Below, in pieces: positions 1-10,361 of a DNA stretch of 64,000 nucleotides. The stretch's first letter is position 1. Every line of letters begins with the position of its first letter. The notes beneath the pieces are model-generated. The model searched no databases and was not told where the DNA came from. It was given only the letters and a program-made list of their open reading frames with translations. Source of the stretch: Pseudomonadota bacterium (GTDB lineage: Bacteria > Pseudomonadota > Gammaproteobacteria > Pseudomonadales > Pseudohongiellaceae); contig JAQCKF010000013.1 of assembly GCA_027592275.1 (NCBI GenBank), positions 22,063 to 86,062 of the forward strand, read 5' to 3'. Position numbers and translations under genes: made by a program.

Positions 1-99
1 CGCAAAGAGCAAGAATTGCAGCATCAGCACTGAAAGTGCTAGACGCCAACTTAAGAGAGCCTGCGCAGTGCGCTGGGGTTGTTGCCGCGAGTGAATCAA
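1..99 (-). CDS. Possible 5' end of a membrane protein, cut by the window edge
   Basis: A reading frame open to the left edge begins at a TTG at 97-99, about nine bases after AGAGGG, which could serve as a ribosome binding site. The 33 visible residues are a basic, Gln-rich start followed by a hydrophobic run from about residue 17, as in a first membrane segment. An upstream TAG closes the frame. I do not recognise the family. Nothing else convincing lies between here and secF, apart from a small stem (AGCACT, loop GAA, AGTGCT) near 26-40. It could equally be non-coding. Confidence 0.2.
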   Translation of the reverse strand, partial: MIHSRQQPQRTAQALLSWRLALSVLMLQFLLFA

Positions 100-242
100 T
101 CTGAACCGCCCTCTATAAACGTCCTACATGAACATTAGATTTTGACGGGCTAAAACATAGCAATTATGCGAGTGATCGCCAAGTGCTATTTATCGCAGAA
201 CTAGCCCGCCTCGGGCAAATGCCTGCATGTTACAAACCCACA

Positions 243-1196
243 CTAGGGAATATCGTCCAATTCGGCGCCTTCCTTTACAGGCAACATCAAATCTTCGCGG
301 GTCACGTTCATGTACAAAATGACATTCGAGGCGATATAGATTGAAGAATAGGTCCCAATCACCACACCGATGATAAGCGCCACTGCAAATCCCTGAGTAG
401 ATTCGCCGCCGATGAAAAGAATTGAGAAGAGCACCAATAGTGTTGTCAATGAAGTAATCAAGGTGCGTGATAGTGTTTGATTGAGAGAAATATTGACCAT
501 CTCAAGCGGCGTGCCGGTGCGCAGGCGACGAAAATTCTCGCGAATACGGTCGGATACCACGATAGTATCATTCAATGAATAACCAATGATTGCCAACAGA
601 GCAGCCAATGTATTCAGATTGAATTCGATTCGAAACAGAGAAAATATACCGAGAGTAATAATAAGATCGTGTGCAAGTGCCACCACAGCACCCACCGAGA
701 ACTTAAACTGGAAGCGCATGGCGATGTACACCATGATAATGGCGAGGGCCACCAGCATGCCGATGCCCCCCGATTCAACCAGTTCTCCGCCAACTTTCGC
801 GCTAACGTAGTCGGAACCTAACAGGGATATCTCACTTCCACTACTGCTCTGTAGCAGCTCGGCAATAGACTCTCCAACGATGACTGCCTGCGCAGCCTGT
901 TCGCCTACTGCAACAGTTTCATCCACTGGCAGAAGAATTCGAATATCGCGATCGGAACCGAAAGTTACGACTACCGCGTCTTCATAACCATTATCACGCA
1001 GCGTCTGATTAACATCTTGGACGACGACTGCTTCTGAGTAGCTCAAGCGCACCGATGTACCGGAGGTAAAATCCAGGCCAAACTCCAATGAGTTGAACGC
1101 CAGCGATAGGATAGAAACAATTACCAGAATAATAGATCCTATGCCCGCAATCTTGCGCACACCCATGAAGTCGATTTGTTTTTCAGTTAGTAACAT
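243..1196 (-). CDS. secF: Protein translocase subunit SecF
   Basis: Inner-membrane partner of SecD. The SecDF complex uses the proton gradient to pull exported proteins through SecYEG. The 317 residues match the usual SecF length. One transmembrane segment near residues 15-35 is followed by the periplasmic domain (conserved GLDFTSGTSVRLSY, about 40-53), then five C-terminal membrane segments from about 145, including the GYSLNDTIVVSDRIRENFR stretch near 205-223 that is diagnostic of the family. It starts 6 bases after the secD stop, so the two are surely co-transcribed. Tgt, YajC and SecD lie upstream in the usual proteobacterial order. Confidence 0.97.
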   Translation of the reverse strand: MLLTEKQIDFMGVRKIAGIGSIILVIVSILSLAFNSLEFGLDFTSGTSVRLSYSEAVVVQDVNQTLRDNGYEDAVVVTFGSDRDIRILLPVDETVAVGEQAAQAVIVGESIAELLQSSSGSEISLLGSDYVSAKVGGELVESGGIGMLVALAIIMVYIAMRFQFKFSVGAVVALAHDLIITLGIFSLFRIEFNLNTLAALLAIIGYSLNDTIVVSDRIRENFRRLRTGTPLEMVNISLNQTLSRTLITSLTTLLVLFSILFIGGESTQGFAVALIIGVVIGTYSSIYIASNVILYMNVTREDLMLPVKEGAELDDIP

Positions 1197-1202
1197 ATTT
1201 AT

Positions 1203-3098
1203 CTATTTTCCCGCCGCTATGTTCAGGTCGTCTTGCTTGGCCATCATCCTGTAACTACCGATGGAGAGAGTCTTCCCAGACTTGCCGCCATAGATCAAAT
1301 TCACAATTGCCCGTGTGCCGACGATGGCAGTAAACATGGACGTGATAATTCCGATCATCAGAGTGATTGCGAAGCCGCGCACTGGACCGGTGCCAATCGT
1401 GTAGAGCACCGCAGCAACCAAGAAAGTAGTCAGGTTAGCATCGATAATAGTCGAGAATGCACGGTTGTATCCCGCGTCGATGGCCTTTTGTGCTGGCGCG
1501 CCTTCACTCAACTCCTCACGAATTCTCGTGAAGATGAGCACATTCGCATCAACCGCCATGCCCACCGTAAGAACGATACCAACGATACCTGGCAGCGTCA
1601 GTGTTGCTGGAATTATCGAAGACATCACCGCTACGATCATCAGAATATTCATGATGAGCGCCGCGTTCGCCGCCATTCCGAATGTACGATAATAGAAGAA
1701 CATGAAGAGAACGACGAGCCCGGCCGCGACCTGCACGCCCAACAAGCCCTGATCAAGATTTTCCTGTCCCATTGACGGCCCGATAACTGATTGCTCAACA
1801 ATCGTCATAGGGGCAGCTAACGATCCCGAACGAATAAGCGGAGCCAAGTCGCTCGCCTCGCGCGGGGTCAGCCCGGTGATGCTAAATTGGCGGCCCAAAG
1901 CCTGTTGAATAGTTGCGTGCATGATGAGTTCTTTCTCTTCATAGAACTCAATATCTTCGATTTCTTCGCCGTCTTCATTGATGCTTGTGATGGTGCGCGA
2001 TTTAGTCTCGATTAAGAGTATATCCATGCGCCGGCCCACATTGTCGCGAGTCGCACGGTTCATCTGATTGCCACCTTGCGCATCGAGACTCAAGACTACC
2101 GAAGGCTGGCTGTTCTGATCGAGCTGATAAACCGCATTGCTTATACGGTCACCCTGCAGGACTACATTGTTGTCGACATTGACGGGGATACCTTCGTAGT
2201 CATAGGTCTCGTAGCTGAGGCTAGACGCTCCTAATTCAGACTCGAGATGAATTTCCAATGTGGCGATACGCTGCAGAATTCGAATGGCTTGCGCAGGGTC
2301 TTGCATGCCCGGCAGCTCGACCACAATTCGATCAGAGCCTTGCTGCTGTACAGTTGGCTCCGACACACCGAGTGTGTCGACACGATTCAACAATGTAGTT
2401 CTATTAGCTTGCAAGGTATCAGTTTGAATCTGCAGCGCGGTCGCTGGTGTCATCCGCATATCGAGAATAAACACGCCTTCAGCTTCGCGATTCTGCATTT
2501 GTAAATCTGGAAAGTTAGTTACCAGTTCCGATCTGGCTTGGCTACGATCTTCCGCATTTGCGAAACGCACTTCTAGATGTGAGTTCGAAATCAAATTCAA
2601 GCCACGACTGCGAATTCTTTGCTCTCTTAATATGGTTCTTACATTGCTTAGGTTGTCTTCCATGCGACGTATTATCGCCGCGTCCATGTCCACTTCCATC
2701 AGAAAGTGCACTCCACCCTGCAAGTCCAAACCAAGATTCATCTTGCCTGCGCCTATGGACTGTAACCAGCCTGGAGTAGTGGGAGCGAGATTCAGAGCAA
2801 CGATATAGCTCTCACCCAAGGCGTCTTCTATAGCCGTCTTTGCGCGTAGCTGATCATCGAGATTATTCAGGCGAATACGAATGCTCTCGGTATCAATTTC
2901 CTCACCGAAGAAATAGACCTCCGCCGCTTCTAGTGCTGACGTAATGACGGGCATATCTCCCTGGCTCAACTCGGTGAGTTCATGGGAAATTTGCAAGGCG
3001 GGATCGTCAGGATAGAGGTTTGGCAAGGAATACAGAAATCCCAAGATGACCACTATAAGAATGAGAATGTTTTTCCAGGCCGGGTACTTGTTTAACAT
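1203..3098 (-). CDS. secD: Protein translocase subunit SecD
   Basis: Larger subunit of the SecDF proton-driven export motor. The 631 residues agree with proteobacterial SecD (about 615). An N-terminal membrane anchor (about 8-28) precedes a long periplasmic region holding the family motif GLDLQGGVHFLMEVD (about 122-136) and the stretch LGVSEPTVQQQGSDRIVVELPG split around 243-264. The C-terminal six-segment RND-like membrane domain (about 455-610) contains GMAVDANVLIFTRIREEL, with the Asp expected in proton transfer. The gene is separated from yajC by about 200 bases filled with hairpins, which may attenuate or process the transcript, and is followed at 6 bases by secF. Confidence 0.97.
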   Translation of the reverse strand: MLNKYPAWKNILILIVVILGFLYSLPNLYPDDPALQISHELTELSQGDMPVITSALEAAEVYFFGEEIDTESIRIRLNNLDDQLRAKTAIEDALGESYIVALNLAPTTPGWLQSIGAGKMNLGLDLQGGVHFLMEVDMDAAIIRRMEDNLSNVRTILREQRIRSRGLNLISNSHLEVRFANAEDRSQARSELVTNFPDLQMQNREAEGVFILDMRMTPATALQIQTDTLQANRTTLLNRVDTLGVSEPTVQQQGSDRIVVELPGMQDPAQAIRILQRIATLEIHLESELGASSLSYETYDYEGIPVNVDNNVVLQGDRISNAVYQLDQNSQPSVVLSLDAQGGNQMNRATRDNVGRRMDILLIETKSRTITSINEDGEEIEDIEFYEEKELIMHATIQQALGRQFSITGLTPREASDLAPLIRSGSLAAPMTIVEQSVIGPSMGQENLDQGLLGVQVAAGLVVLFMFFYYRTFGMAANAALIMNILMIVAVMSSIIPATLTLPGIVGIVLTVGMAVDANVLIFTRIREELSEGAPAQKAIDAGYNRAFSTIIDANLTTFLVAAVLYTIGTGPVRGFAITLMIGIITSMFTAIVGTRAIVNLIYGGKSGKTLSIGSYRMMAKQDDLNIAAGK

Positions 3099-3160
3099 AG
3101 TGTGCTGCCAGCTAGCTTTTTATCGTCGATGAATAAACGCGTGCGACTATTTGTTCGATA

Positions 3161-3288
3161 CTGAAAAAGTCATCCATGACTTTTTCAGACTGTCGTGCGC
3201 CAAAAGCTAGCGTAAAAATGTCATTTTACTTGCTTTTGGCTCACTCGCATTGCCCTTAACGGGCAATGGTTGCACATCCCTGTGCAAC
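3161..3288. repeat. Array of four intergenic hairpins between yajC and secD
   Basis: Four inverted repeats follow one another. (1) 3161-3188: 13-bp arms CTGAAAAAGTCAT/ATGACTTTTTCAG with a CC centre. (2) 3199-3240: outer arms GCCAAAAGC/GCTTTTGGC and inner arms GTAAAA/TTTTAC. (3) 3248-3268: CATTGCCC/GGGCAATG. (4) 3269-3288: GTTGCACA/TGTGCAAC with loop TCCC. Stem sequences differ from each other, yet every outer arm is perfect. The word GCTCACTCGCAT (3239-3250) recurs at 6735-6746 beside another hairpin. This looks like a modular repetitive palindromic element that may also shape the yajC-secD messenger. No T-tract follows, so they are not classic terminators. Confidence 0.8.
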
Positions 3289-3301
3289 TCTGTCGACGCT
3301 A

Positions 3302-3628
3302 CTAGATCTGACTAATTGTGCCCTTAGGCAGAACCGCGGCGACTGAAGACTTTTGCAATTTGAGGACTACATTTTCCGCTACTTCAACGGCGATATAGTC
3401 TTCAGTTACATTGGCAACTTTGCCCATGAGCCCACCGGATGTCATTATCTCATCGCCTTTAGAGACGCTGGTAATAAGCTCTTTATGTTCTTTGGCGCGT
3501 TTGGACTGAGGACGCCACAAGATCAGATAGAACAGTACGAACATGCCACCGAATAGAATCAGGTTATAAGTCATCGAAGGTTGCCCTGCGGCTTCTTGGG
3601 CATAGGCTGTGGGGAAGATTAAATTCAT
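3302..3628 (-). CDS. yajC: Sec translocon accessory subunit YajC
   Basis: Small single-pass inner-membrane protein that associates with SecDF and YidC in the holo-translocon. It has 108 residues, the family's normal length. A short periplasmic N-terminus with the common PTAYAQ sequence leads into a membrane segment (about 20-40) ending in LWRPQSKRAKEHKEL, then a soluble domain with SVSKGDEIMTSGGLMGKV (about 54-71). It is transcribed with secD and secF downstream and tgt upstream. The gap to secD is long and hairpin-rich, unlike the tight secD-secF junction. Confidence 0.96.
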   Translation of the reverse strand: MNLIFPTAYAQEAAGQPSMTYNLILFGGMFVLFYLILWRPQSKRAKEHKELITSVSKGDEIMTSGGLMGKVANVTEDYIAVEVAENVVLKLQKSSVAAVLPKGTISQI

Positions 3629-3717
3629 AAATGACTCTCTCAGGGAGTTAGGTGTCCGCTCAAGCAGAAAAGACCGGGGATTGTACCGGCTTTAATGCAC
3701 TTCTTATATCGATTATT

Positions 3718-3745
3718 GCGTTCGCTTTAGCTCGCCTGCGAACGC
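3718..3745. repeat. Hairpin between tgt and yajC
   Basis: Perfect 8-bp arms GCGTTCGC and GCGAACGC flank a 12-base loop in the 238-base gap between tgt and yajC. No T-tract follows on either strand, so it belongs with the other intergenic hairpins of this region rather than with simple terminators. Confidence 0.55.
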
Positions 3746-3866
3746 TGTTTATTCTTTTCAAATACAGTGACTGCAAAAGCCCGAGGCCTACCGCTGTAAC
3801 GCATCTATTCTAAATTGGGATTATTACTTTATTTTCAAGTGCCTAGCGCGCAGATTAAGGAAATTC

Positions 3867-5000
<1,134 letters not shown>

Positions 5001-5067
5001 TTAGTAACACTTATTTATCGACTAGGGCTTACTAACTGAATTTGAGAGACTGACTAGAAAAACTCCA

Positions 5068-6654
5068 TCAGTGTTCTCTAGTCGCGCGAAATTCAATGTC
5101 TGGCCAGCGCTCTTCCATCAAACTTAAGTTAACGCGAGTAGGTGCGAGATAGGTGAGATAGCCGCCACCATCGATGGACAAGTTCTCATGCGCCTTCTTG
5201 CGAAATTCTTCTAGCTTAGCCTTGTTCTTGGAATCCACCCATCTCGCCACGTAGACCGTAACCGGCTCATAGATGGCATCAACCTTGTATTCGTCTTTCA
5301 AGCGAAAGGCCACAACTTCAAATTGCAGCACACCCACGGCCCCGACAATCAGGTCGTTGTTGCGAAGAGGCATGAACAACTGCGTAGAGCCTTCTTCGGA
5401 TAGCTGCGTCAGTCCCTTCTGCAACGCCTTCAGCTTGAGTGGATCTTGCAGTCGAATACGTCTAAACAGCTCCGGGGCGAAGTGAGGGATACCTCGAAAC
5501 TTCAAATCCTCTCCTGTGGTAAAGGTATCGCCTATCTGAATTGTGCCGTGATTATGCAAGCCGATGATGTCGCCAGACACAGCCGATTCAGCCTGCTCTC
5601 GATCACCCGCGAGAAAAGTTACCGCGTCCACTACTTTGATATCCTTACCGATGCGCGTGTGACGCATCTTCATACCCTTCGTATACTGACCTGAACAGAT
5701 CCTCATAAACGCTATTCGATCACGATGCTTAGGATCCATGTTCGCCTGAATCTTGAAGACGAAACCACTGAATTCTTTTTCTTTCGCTTCTACGACACGA
5801 GTTTCTGTTTCTCGACTTTTCGGCTGGGGCGCCCACTCTACGAAATCTTCGAGCATTTTCTTAACACCGAAGTTCCCTAAAGCTGTACCAAAGAAGACGG
5901 GGGTCATGGTCCCCTTTAAGTAAGCGTCTCTATCGAATTGGTGGCTGGCACCGCGCACCAGCTCAATCTCATCGATAAAGTCCTGGGTATAGCTTCCCAG
6001 CAGTTCTGCTGTCTCAGGACTTTCCAGCCCGTCGATTATCACCTCGTCATGAATCTGGCTCCCTTGGCCGTGCTGATAGACATGAACTTTGTCTTCATAC
6101 AGGTTATAGACACCCTTGAATTCTTTACCCATGCCCAGCGGCCAATTGATCGGCGCGCATTTGATATTGAGAACGGCCTCTATCTCATCTAGCACTTCAA
6201 TAGGGTCACGGATATCTCGATCAAGCTTGTTAACGAAGGTGAAGATCGGAGTGTCGCGCAAACGACAGACATCCATCAGTTTGATAGTTCTCTCTTCTAC
6301 GCCCTTCGCTCCATCGACGATCATCAACGCGGAATCCACAGCCGTTAGTACGCGATAGGTGTCCTCGGAAAAATCTTCGTGTCCAGGCGTATCGAGCAGA
6401 TTCACCATTCGACCCTTGTAGGGGAACTGCATCACCGAGGAGGTCACCGAGATGCCCCTCTGTTGCTCCATTGCCATCCAGTCAGATGTCGCATGGCGAT
6501 CCGACTTCTTGCTCTTAACCGTACCTGCGACCTGAATCAGATTCCCGTAAAGCAGCAATTTCTCAGTGATGGTGGTCTTGCCAGCATCCGGGTGTGAAAT
6601 GATCGCCAACACGCGGCGGCGCCCTATTTCGTCGATTAATGATTCAATACCCAT
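5068..6654 (-). CDS. prfC: Peptide chain release factor 3
   Basis: Translational GTPase that removes RF1 and RF2 from the ribosome after peptide release. The P-loop SHPDAGKTT (about 25-33), switch [10 protein letters not shown], and NKLD for guanine recognition are all present, followed by the EF-G-like domains 2 and 3. Starting at 6654 gives about 528 residues, the normal RF3 length. The frame extends upstream to 6687 but would then run into a perfect hairpin (6677-6706), so the Met in [14 protein letters not shown] is preferred. It appears to be a single-gene unit. Confidence 0.96.
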   Translation of the reverse strand: MGIESLIDEIGRRRVLAIISHPDAGKTTITEKLLLYGNLIQVAGTVKSKKSDRHATSDWMAMEQQRGISVTSSVMQFPYKGRMVNLLDTPGHEDFSEDTYRVLTAVDSALMIVDGAKGVEERTIKLMDVCRLRDTPIFTFVNKLDRDIRDPIEVLDEIEAVLNIKCAPINWPLGMGKEFKGVYNLYEDKVHVYQHGQGSQIHDEVIIDGLESPETAELLGSYTQDFIDEIELVRGASHQFDRDAYLKGTMTPVFFGTALGNFGVKKMLEDFVEWAPQPKSRETETRVVEAKEKEFSGFVFKIQANMDPKHRDRIAFMRICSGQYTKGMKMRHTRIGKDIKVVDAVTFLAGDREQAESAVSGDIIGLHNHGTIQIGDTFTTGEDLKFRGIPHFAPELFRRIRLQDPLKLKALQKGLTQLSEEGSTQLFMPLRNNDLIVGAVGVLQFEVVAFRLKDEYKVDAIYEPVTVYVARWVDSKNKAKLEEFRKKAHENLSIDGGGYLTYLAPTRVNLSLMEERWPDIEFRATREH

Positions 6655-6676
6655 GCTGATGATTGCCGTTTTTTGA

Positions 6677-6706
6677 CCCCAGATCATGCGATTGCATGAT
6701 CTGGGG
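6677..6706. repeat. Perfect hairpin upstream of prfC
   Basis: Arms CCCCAGATCATGC (6677-6689) and GCATGATCTGGGG (6694-6706) pair over 13 bp around the loop GATT. It lies just 5' of the prfC start. It resembles the yajC-secD hairpins in having a long perfect stem, a tiny loop and no T-tract. Confidence 0.7.
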
Positions 6707-6737
6707 CTCAGATTGCAGAATTAGTAGGATCTATGCT

Positions 6738-6765
6738 CACTCGCATGCCTAGTGCATGCCGAGTG
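6738..6765. repeat. Second hairpin in the prfC/acyl-CoA dehydrogenase divergent gap
   Basis: CACTCG (6738-6743) pairs with CGAGTG (6760-6765), and CATGC with GCATG inside it, leaving one bulged C and loop CTAGT. The overlapping word GCTCACTCGCAT (6735-6746) is identical to 3239-3250 in the yajC-secD array. That identity suggests one dispersed repeat family. Confidence 0.6.
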
Positions 6766-6898
6766 AAATCGGGCGCGATTATAACAGCTCGGAGCAAGGG
6801 TAGGGAAACCGCTCTACCGCTCTAGTCTATGGGTAGCCTGCCAGATACTCTACAATACCCGCCACAGCAATGAGAATAGAGCACAAGGACTACCAGAT

Positions 6899-8062
6899 AT
6901 GGATTTCACACTATCCGAACAACAAGTCGCCCTGCAGCAATCCGTGCGCAAGTTTGCACAGCAGGAACTCCCAGCTATCGCCAAACAAATAGAAGAAAGT
7001 GACGAACCGCCGGGAATCGAACTACGTAAGCGCTACGCCGAATTGGGATATCTCGGCGTTAACCTCGACGAGAAGTATGGCGGCGCCGGCATGAGCCACC
7101 TCGATGCCGTGATCGTCTTGGAGGAGATTGCCAAAATTTCAATCGCTGTAGCCTTCCCTATATTTGAGTCCTGTTTCGGCCCGAGCTTAGCGATAGCGCA
7201 TTTCGGTAGCGATCGACTGAGGGAGAAATTTCTGCCCAGAGTATGCTCAGGCGAGATCGTGGTCGCGGTATCTATGTCGGAGCCAAATGCCGGATCGGCA
7301 CTTACTGATCTAACGACTAACGCTCAAGTTGGAACCGATCAAGTAACAATCAATGGCAATAAACGCTGGTGCTCCGGAGCCGGTCATTCGGAAGCCTATG
7401 TTGTCTACTGCCGCATGGATGATAGTGCCGGCGCGAAGGCAATTGGCGCTGTTGTTATTGAGAAAGGCAGTAACGGCTTTAGCTTCGGAAAACGTGATCA
7501 CCATATGGGCTTTCGCGGTGTTGCAAGCGCCGACATGTATTTCGACAACGTTGCAGTACCAACAGAGAATATTCTCGTACCAGCGGGCGGCTTCGGAAAA
7601 TTAATGGATGCTTTCGATCTGGAGCGCTGTGGGAATACGACGATGTCACTTGCCGTAGCCCAATCCGCATTCGATTATGTATTGGAATATGTTCAGCACA
7701 GGGAGCAGTTCGGCAAATCACTCATTGAATTTCAAGCAGTGCAATTGCAGATCGCTGAGATGAAAATGAGACTGGAGGCATCGCGTCTACTGCTCTATCG
7801 AGCTGTCGTGAACGCAGAGAAGGGCCTGCCCTCCATCGCAGAGAGTTCGGTCGCCAAGTGTTTCGCCAATGAAACAGCACGCGAGGTAACCGGCAAGGCG
7901 ATGCAACTCATGGGAGGCTACGGCTATTCGAAGGAATACCCGCTAGAACAGAAATTGCGAGATGCATGGGGATGGGGAATTGCCGGGGGTGCCATCGATA
8001 TTCAAAAAGCAAACATTGCCGCTGCGCTTGTTGGTAAGCGCTTTAATCAGCGTGCGAAGTAG
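6899..8062 (+). CDS. Acyl-CoA dehydrogenase
   Basis: FAD enzyme introducing the alpha,beta double bond into an acyl-CoA and passing electrons to ETF. The 387 residues have the standard three-part fold. The N-terminal helical domain begins FTLSEQQVALQQSVRKFA. The middle beta domain carries VAVSMSEPNAGSAL and NGNKRWCSGAGHS (FAD/substrate contacts, about 120-162). The C-terminal helices carry REQFGKSLIEFQAVQ. The catalytic Glu is expected in YGYSKEYPLEQ near residue 347. The exact chain-length or branched-chain specificity cannot be told. It is convergent with the unknown gene at 8088 and not obviously in an operon. Confidence 0.93.
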   Translation: MDFTLSEQQVALQQSVRKFAQQELPAIAKQIEESDEPPGIELRKRYAELGYLGVNLDEKYGGAGMSHLDAVIVLEEIAKISIAVAFPIFESCFGPSLAIAHFGSDRLREKFLPRVCSGEIVVAVSMSEPNAGSALTDLTTNAQVGTDQVTINGNKRWCSGAGHSEAYVVYCRMDDSAGAKAIGAVVIEKGSNGFSFGKRDHHMGFRGVASADMYFDNVAVPTENILVPAGGFGKLMDAFDLERCGNTTMSLAVAQSAFDYVLEYVQHREQFGKSLIEFQAVQLQIAEMKMRLEASRLLLYRAVVNAEKGLPSIAESSVAKCFANETAREVTGKAMQLMGGYGYSKEYPLEQKLRDAWGWGIAGGAIDIQKANIAAALVGKRFNQRAK

Positions 8063-8087
8063 GCAGAAGCGTCAGGCGCAAGAAATA

Positions 8088-8759
8088 CTAGTGCAGCACG
8101 GCAGTTTCAGGCTTAGCCTTAGTTTCGGCAAATTCGGGATGCAAGATATCCCCGCGCTTCGCTAGCAGCAGGTCGTGTCGACTTAGGCGATCATACTCAT
8201 CTGTTGCCTGCACATCGATGTCTTCCAATAAGACGCAGACGACATCATCATCTTCGATATCCACAACGATACAGGGCCTGAACCCAATGATCGTATTCAA
8301 CGAGGCAAGTGCACCGATCTCGCAACTGTGAACGGGATACAATCCGTTGAACTCTTTCAATAAACCGTAAGACGTGAACGCTACGCCGAACCCTGCCGCC
8401 GCCACAACATGAATGATGTCGATAATCGCTGGATCAGTTAAGTCGATGCGGACCGTGTCAGATATTCGCTGCTTATTCGCGAGCTGCTCTTGATTCACGA
8501 GCTTCAAGAATAAGCTAATGTCTTCTTGATTCCATTCTAGGGTCTCTTCTTTTTCCGAACGAATACTGTCAGACGAAAGACTCAAGACACTGGTTTCGAT
8601 GGTGAGGTCTTTGATCTCGGTCTCGGGCGGACAGGGAACAATCATAGATACAGAGCAATAGCCTTCGCTGCTCTCTGCGCCTAAGCGCCACAGGAATGGG
8701 ATTTCGGCAGTTAATTCAATCATAGTAAAATACTGGACAACTAGTGGTAGTGGAAACAT
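8088..8759 (-). CDS. Uncharacterised acidic protein
   Basis: About 223 residues from the ATG at 8759, which has AAGGAA six bases upstream. A TTG ten codons further upstream (8789) is possible but lacks that site. No signal peptide or membrane helix is evident. The protein is acidic (clusters such as DIEDDDVVCVLLEDID near the C-terminus) with a hydrophobic stretch around VVAAAGFGVAFTSYGLLKEF. I do not recognise a family or active site. A 3' neighbour on the opposite strand ends 25 bases away. Homologues would be needed to infer a role. Confidence 0.7.
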   Translation of the reverse strand: MFPLPLVVQYFTMIELTAEIPFLWRLGAESSEGYCSVSMIVPCPPETEIKDLTIETSVLSLSSDSIRSEKEETLEWNQEDISLFLKLVNQEQLANKQRISDTVRIDLTDPAIIDIIHVVAAAGFGVAFTSYGLLKEFNGLYPVHSCEIGALASLNTIIGFRPCIVVDIEDDDVVCVLLEDIDVQATDEYDRLSRHDLLLAKRGDILHPEFAETKAKPETAVLH

Positions 8760-8938
8760 AGCACATTCCTTTAGTTGGCAAAATCTCAATGTGAGTAACT
8801 CCTAATCGCTCTGACATCGAGCAATTTACGACTAGTTATTTTTTGGTGCACTTAGCGCACACTGCTAACACACTCTCCAGCAAGCTTTCTTAAGCCATTG
8901 AGGATGCTAGGGAATTCCATTAATCCATCCATAAGTTT

Positions 8939-9151
8939 TTTTCCACAGATTCTGTGGATAAGTCAGTGGGTAATTCTTCAAGAATCGCTTCAAGCCTCTA
9001 AAATACGCCTCTATGACACAGATTGATCAAATTTTAATCAATAGGTTATATTCTTATTATTCAGTGACTTACGAGTTCTGGAAGTGACGATCTAAAATAA
9101 AACCTGCTTATTCTTAGCGTTTTATGACAGGGGCTTCATTTTTGTGCATAA
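8939..9151. promoter_or_regulatory. Cluster of three DnaA-box-like sites in a 515-base gap
   Basis: TTTTCCACA (8939-8947, plus), TGTGGATAA (8953-8961, minus; a perfect TTATCCACA box) and TGTGCATAA (9143-9151, minus) all fit the DnaA-box consensus TTWTNCACA. The first two are arranged head-to-head inside the 15-bp palindrome CCACAGATTCTGTGG (8943-8957). An AT-rich tract (about 9022-9065) with near-inverted TTGAT/ATCAA halves lies between the boxes. The remainder of the 8760-9274 gap shows nothing else except a -10 element. Binding is inferred; there is no dnaA or gidA gene nearby. Confidence 0.45.
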
Positions 9152-9223
9152 ATTCTCGCATCAAACGCAATCTACGGAATGTAAGAATTCCTTTATCACT
9201 GTTTTTATTGAAGTTTTTCTGCC

Positions 9224-9229
9224 TATAAT
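9224..9229 (+). promoter_or_regulatory. Consensus -10 element for the gene at 9275
   Basis: TATAAT lies about 45 bases before the ATG at 9275. A convincing -35 hexamer at 16-18 bases is lacking (the upstream sequence is T-rich), so this is a -10-led promoter guess. Confidence 0.4.
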
Positions 9230-9274
9230 ACCGTTCGTTCTTACCGGTAATTATTGGAATTCGCACACACCGCA

Positions 9275-9733
9275 ATGTTGAAAGATTCACGTAAAATCAC
9301 AGCTTTAGTTTGCCTCGCGTTATTAGTAGTAATAGCCGTATTCACATGGGCAATATTTCGCAGCAATCGCCTCGAAGCCTCTGCCCAGGAAATGGCAGTT
9401 CAGGTTGTTGAGGAATCATTTTCCGAACACTATCCCAGGCTACTCATCGAAAATTCGCATCCTGACTATCAGGCAGAAACACCAGTGGAGCTGCTAGTTA
9501 GCTATGTGAATGGCATCAAAGGTCAAACTGGACCTCTAGAATCCTTAGAGAGTATCCGAGGGAATGCGGAGATTCCACTTATAAGCTTCGGTCAAAGCGA
9601 TTATTTCGCAAGCTATGAGCTTAAACTGATTTTTCGAAACACGCCCGCAGCCGTGCAAATAGATATGCAATTCACTGAAGGCCGATGGCAAGTAACCAGA
9701 CTTGAAGCTATAGCAGATGCTCTAATCTATTAG
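9275..9733 (+). CDS. Uncharacterised membrane-anchored protein
   Basis: The frame opens at a TTG (9254), but the ATG at 9275 gives a more natural N-terminus of about 152 residues: a basic start (LKDSRK), one hydrophobic anchor (about 8-28), then an extracytoplasmic domain. The latter part, with SFGQSDYFASYELKLIFRN and a final QFTEGRWQVTRLEAI, has the look of small alpha+beta (NTF2-like or DUF4864-like) lipoprotein or periplasmic domains, but I cannot assign it. It stands alone with its own probable promoter and converges with the next gene. Confidence 0.65.
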   Translation: MLKDSRKITALVCLALLVVIAVFTWAIFRSNRLEASAQEMAVQVVEESFSEHYPRLLIENSHPDYQAETPVELLVSYVNGIKGQTGPLESLESIRGNAEIPLISFGQSDYFASYELKLIFRNTPAAVQIDMQFTEGRWQVTRLEAIADALIY

Positions 9734-9755
9734 GCAGCCAACCAAGCTTACAATG

Positions 9756-10079
9756 CTAATTTACAATGAGCTGGTAAACCGAAGGCACTAACAGCATCGC
9801 ACAAACCATTGCCAGTAGAGCATCGCGGTCTAGGTGATACTGCACTAGCGTCGCATCCGGCAGATTGAAGGCAAATACCCCCACCAGCACAAGCATCAGC
9901 AGAACAAGGCTTCTGCTAAGTAATAACCCAGCCACCAGAAATGCAATAGAGAATACAATAATGTAATTACTTTCTAGCCCGAAACGGGCGAGGATCTCAT
10001 TCGCTATCGCTATCCCCAAGGTAATGAAAACTACTACACAATATACAAGCGGCTGAATTAACTGCTTTTGTCGTTCCAT
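9756..10079 (-). CDS. Small integral membrane protein
   Basis: About 107 residues from the ATG at 10079, preceded by AGAGGTG at good spacing; a GTG eight codons upstream is less likely. Three to four hydrophobic segments cover nearly the whole chain (roughly 12-30, 38-58, 60-75, 88-105). No motif reveals a transporter or enzyme family. The 258 bases upstream (10104-10361) show no gene, terminator or clear repeat. Confidence 0.65.
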   Translation of the reverse strand: MERQKQLIQPLVYCVVVFITLGIAIANEILARFGLESNYIIVFSIAFLVAGLLLSRSLVLLMLVLVGVFAFNLPDATLVQYHLDRDALLAMVCAMLLVPSVYQLIVN

Positions 10080-10361
10080 AAATACACCTCTAAAACTGAC
10101 CACTTTCAGTGGGCTTCAGAATCAATATAGAACAAGCAGAAGGGTTTAGTGCGGGTAAACTCCCAGAACATGAACTGGTTCAAACACTAGTTGTGCGCTA
10201 CTCCTCACTTTGTTCAAGATTACACAGAACGAACTTTTTTGAGGGAGTAAAACAGTGTATAACCCCATAAATACGGCGGGATTTGCGAGGATTTCCGTCA
10301 ATCGATAAAGAGGACCACTCGGAACCTGCGGGACTAGGGCTGAACTACTCTATGATCGGCA

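Noticed and set aside
1233..1775. Long plus-strand open frame opposite secD
   Set aside because: It is the antisense shadow of a highly conserved secD segment, with Arg/His-rich low-sense sequence and no ribosome site.
3161..3288. Rho-independent terminator of yajC
   Set aside because: The stems are strong, but none is followed by a T-tract, and secD/secF downstream need to be transcribed.
8939..9151. Chromosomal replication origin
   Set aside because: DnaA boxes are suggestive, but neither dnaA, dnaN, gyrB nor gidA is near, and skew cannot be judged from this window; kept only as a DnaA-box cluster.
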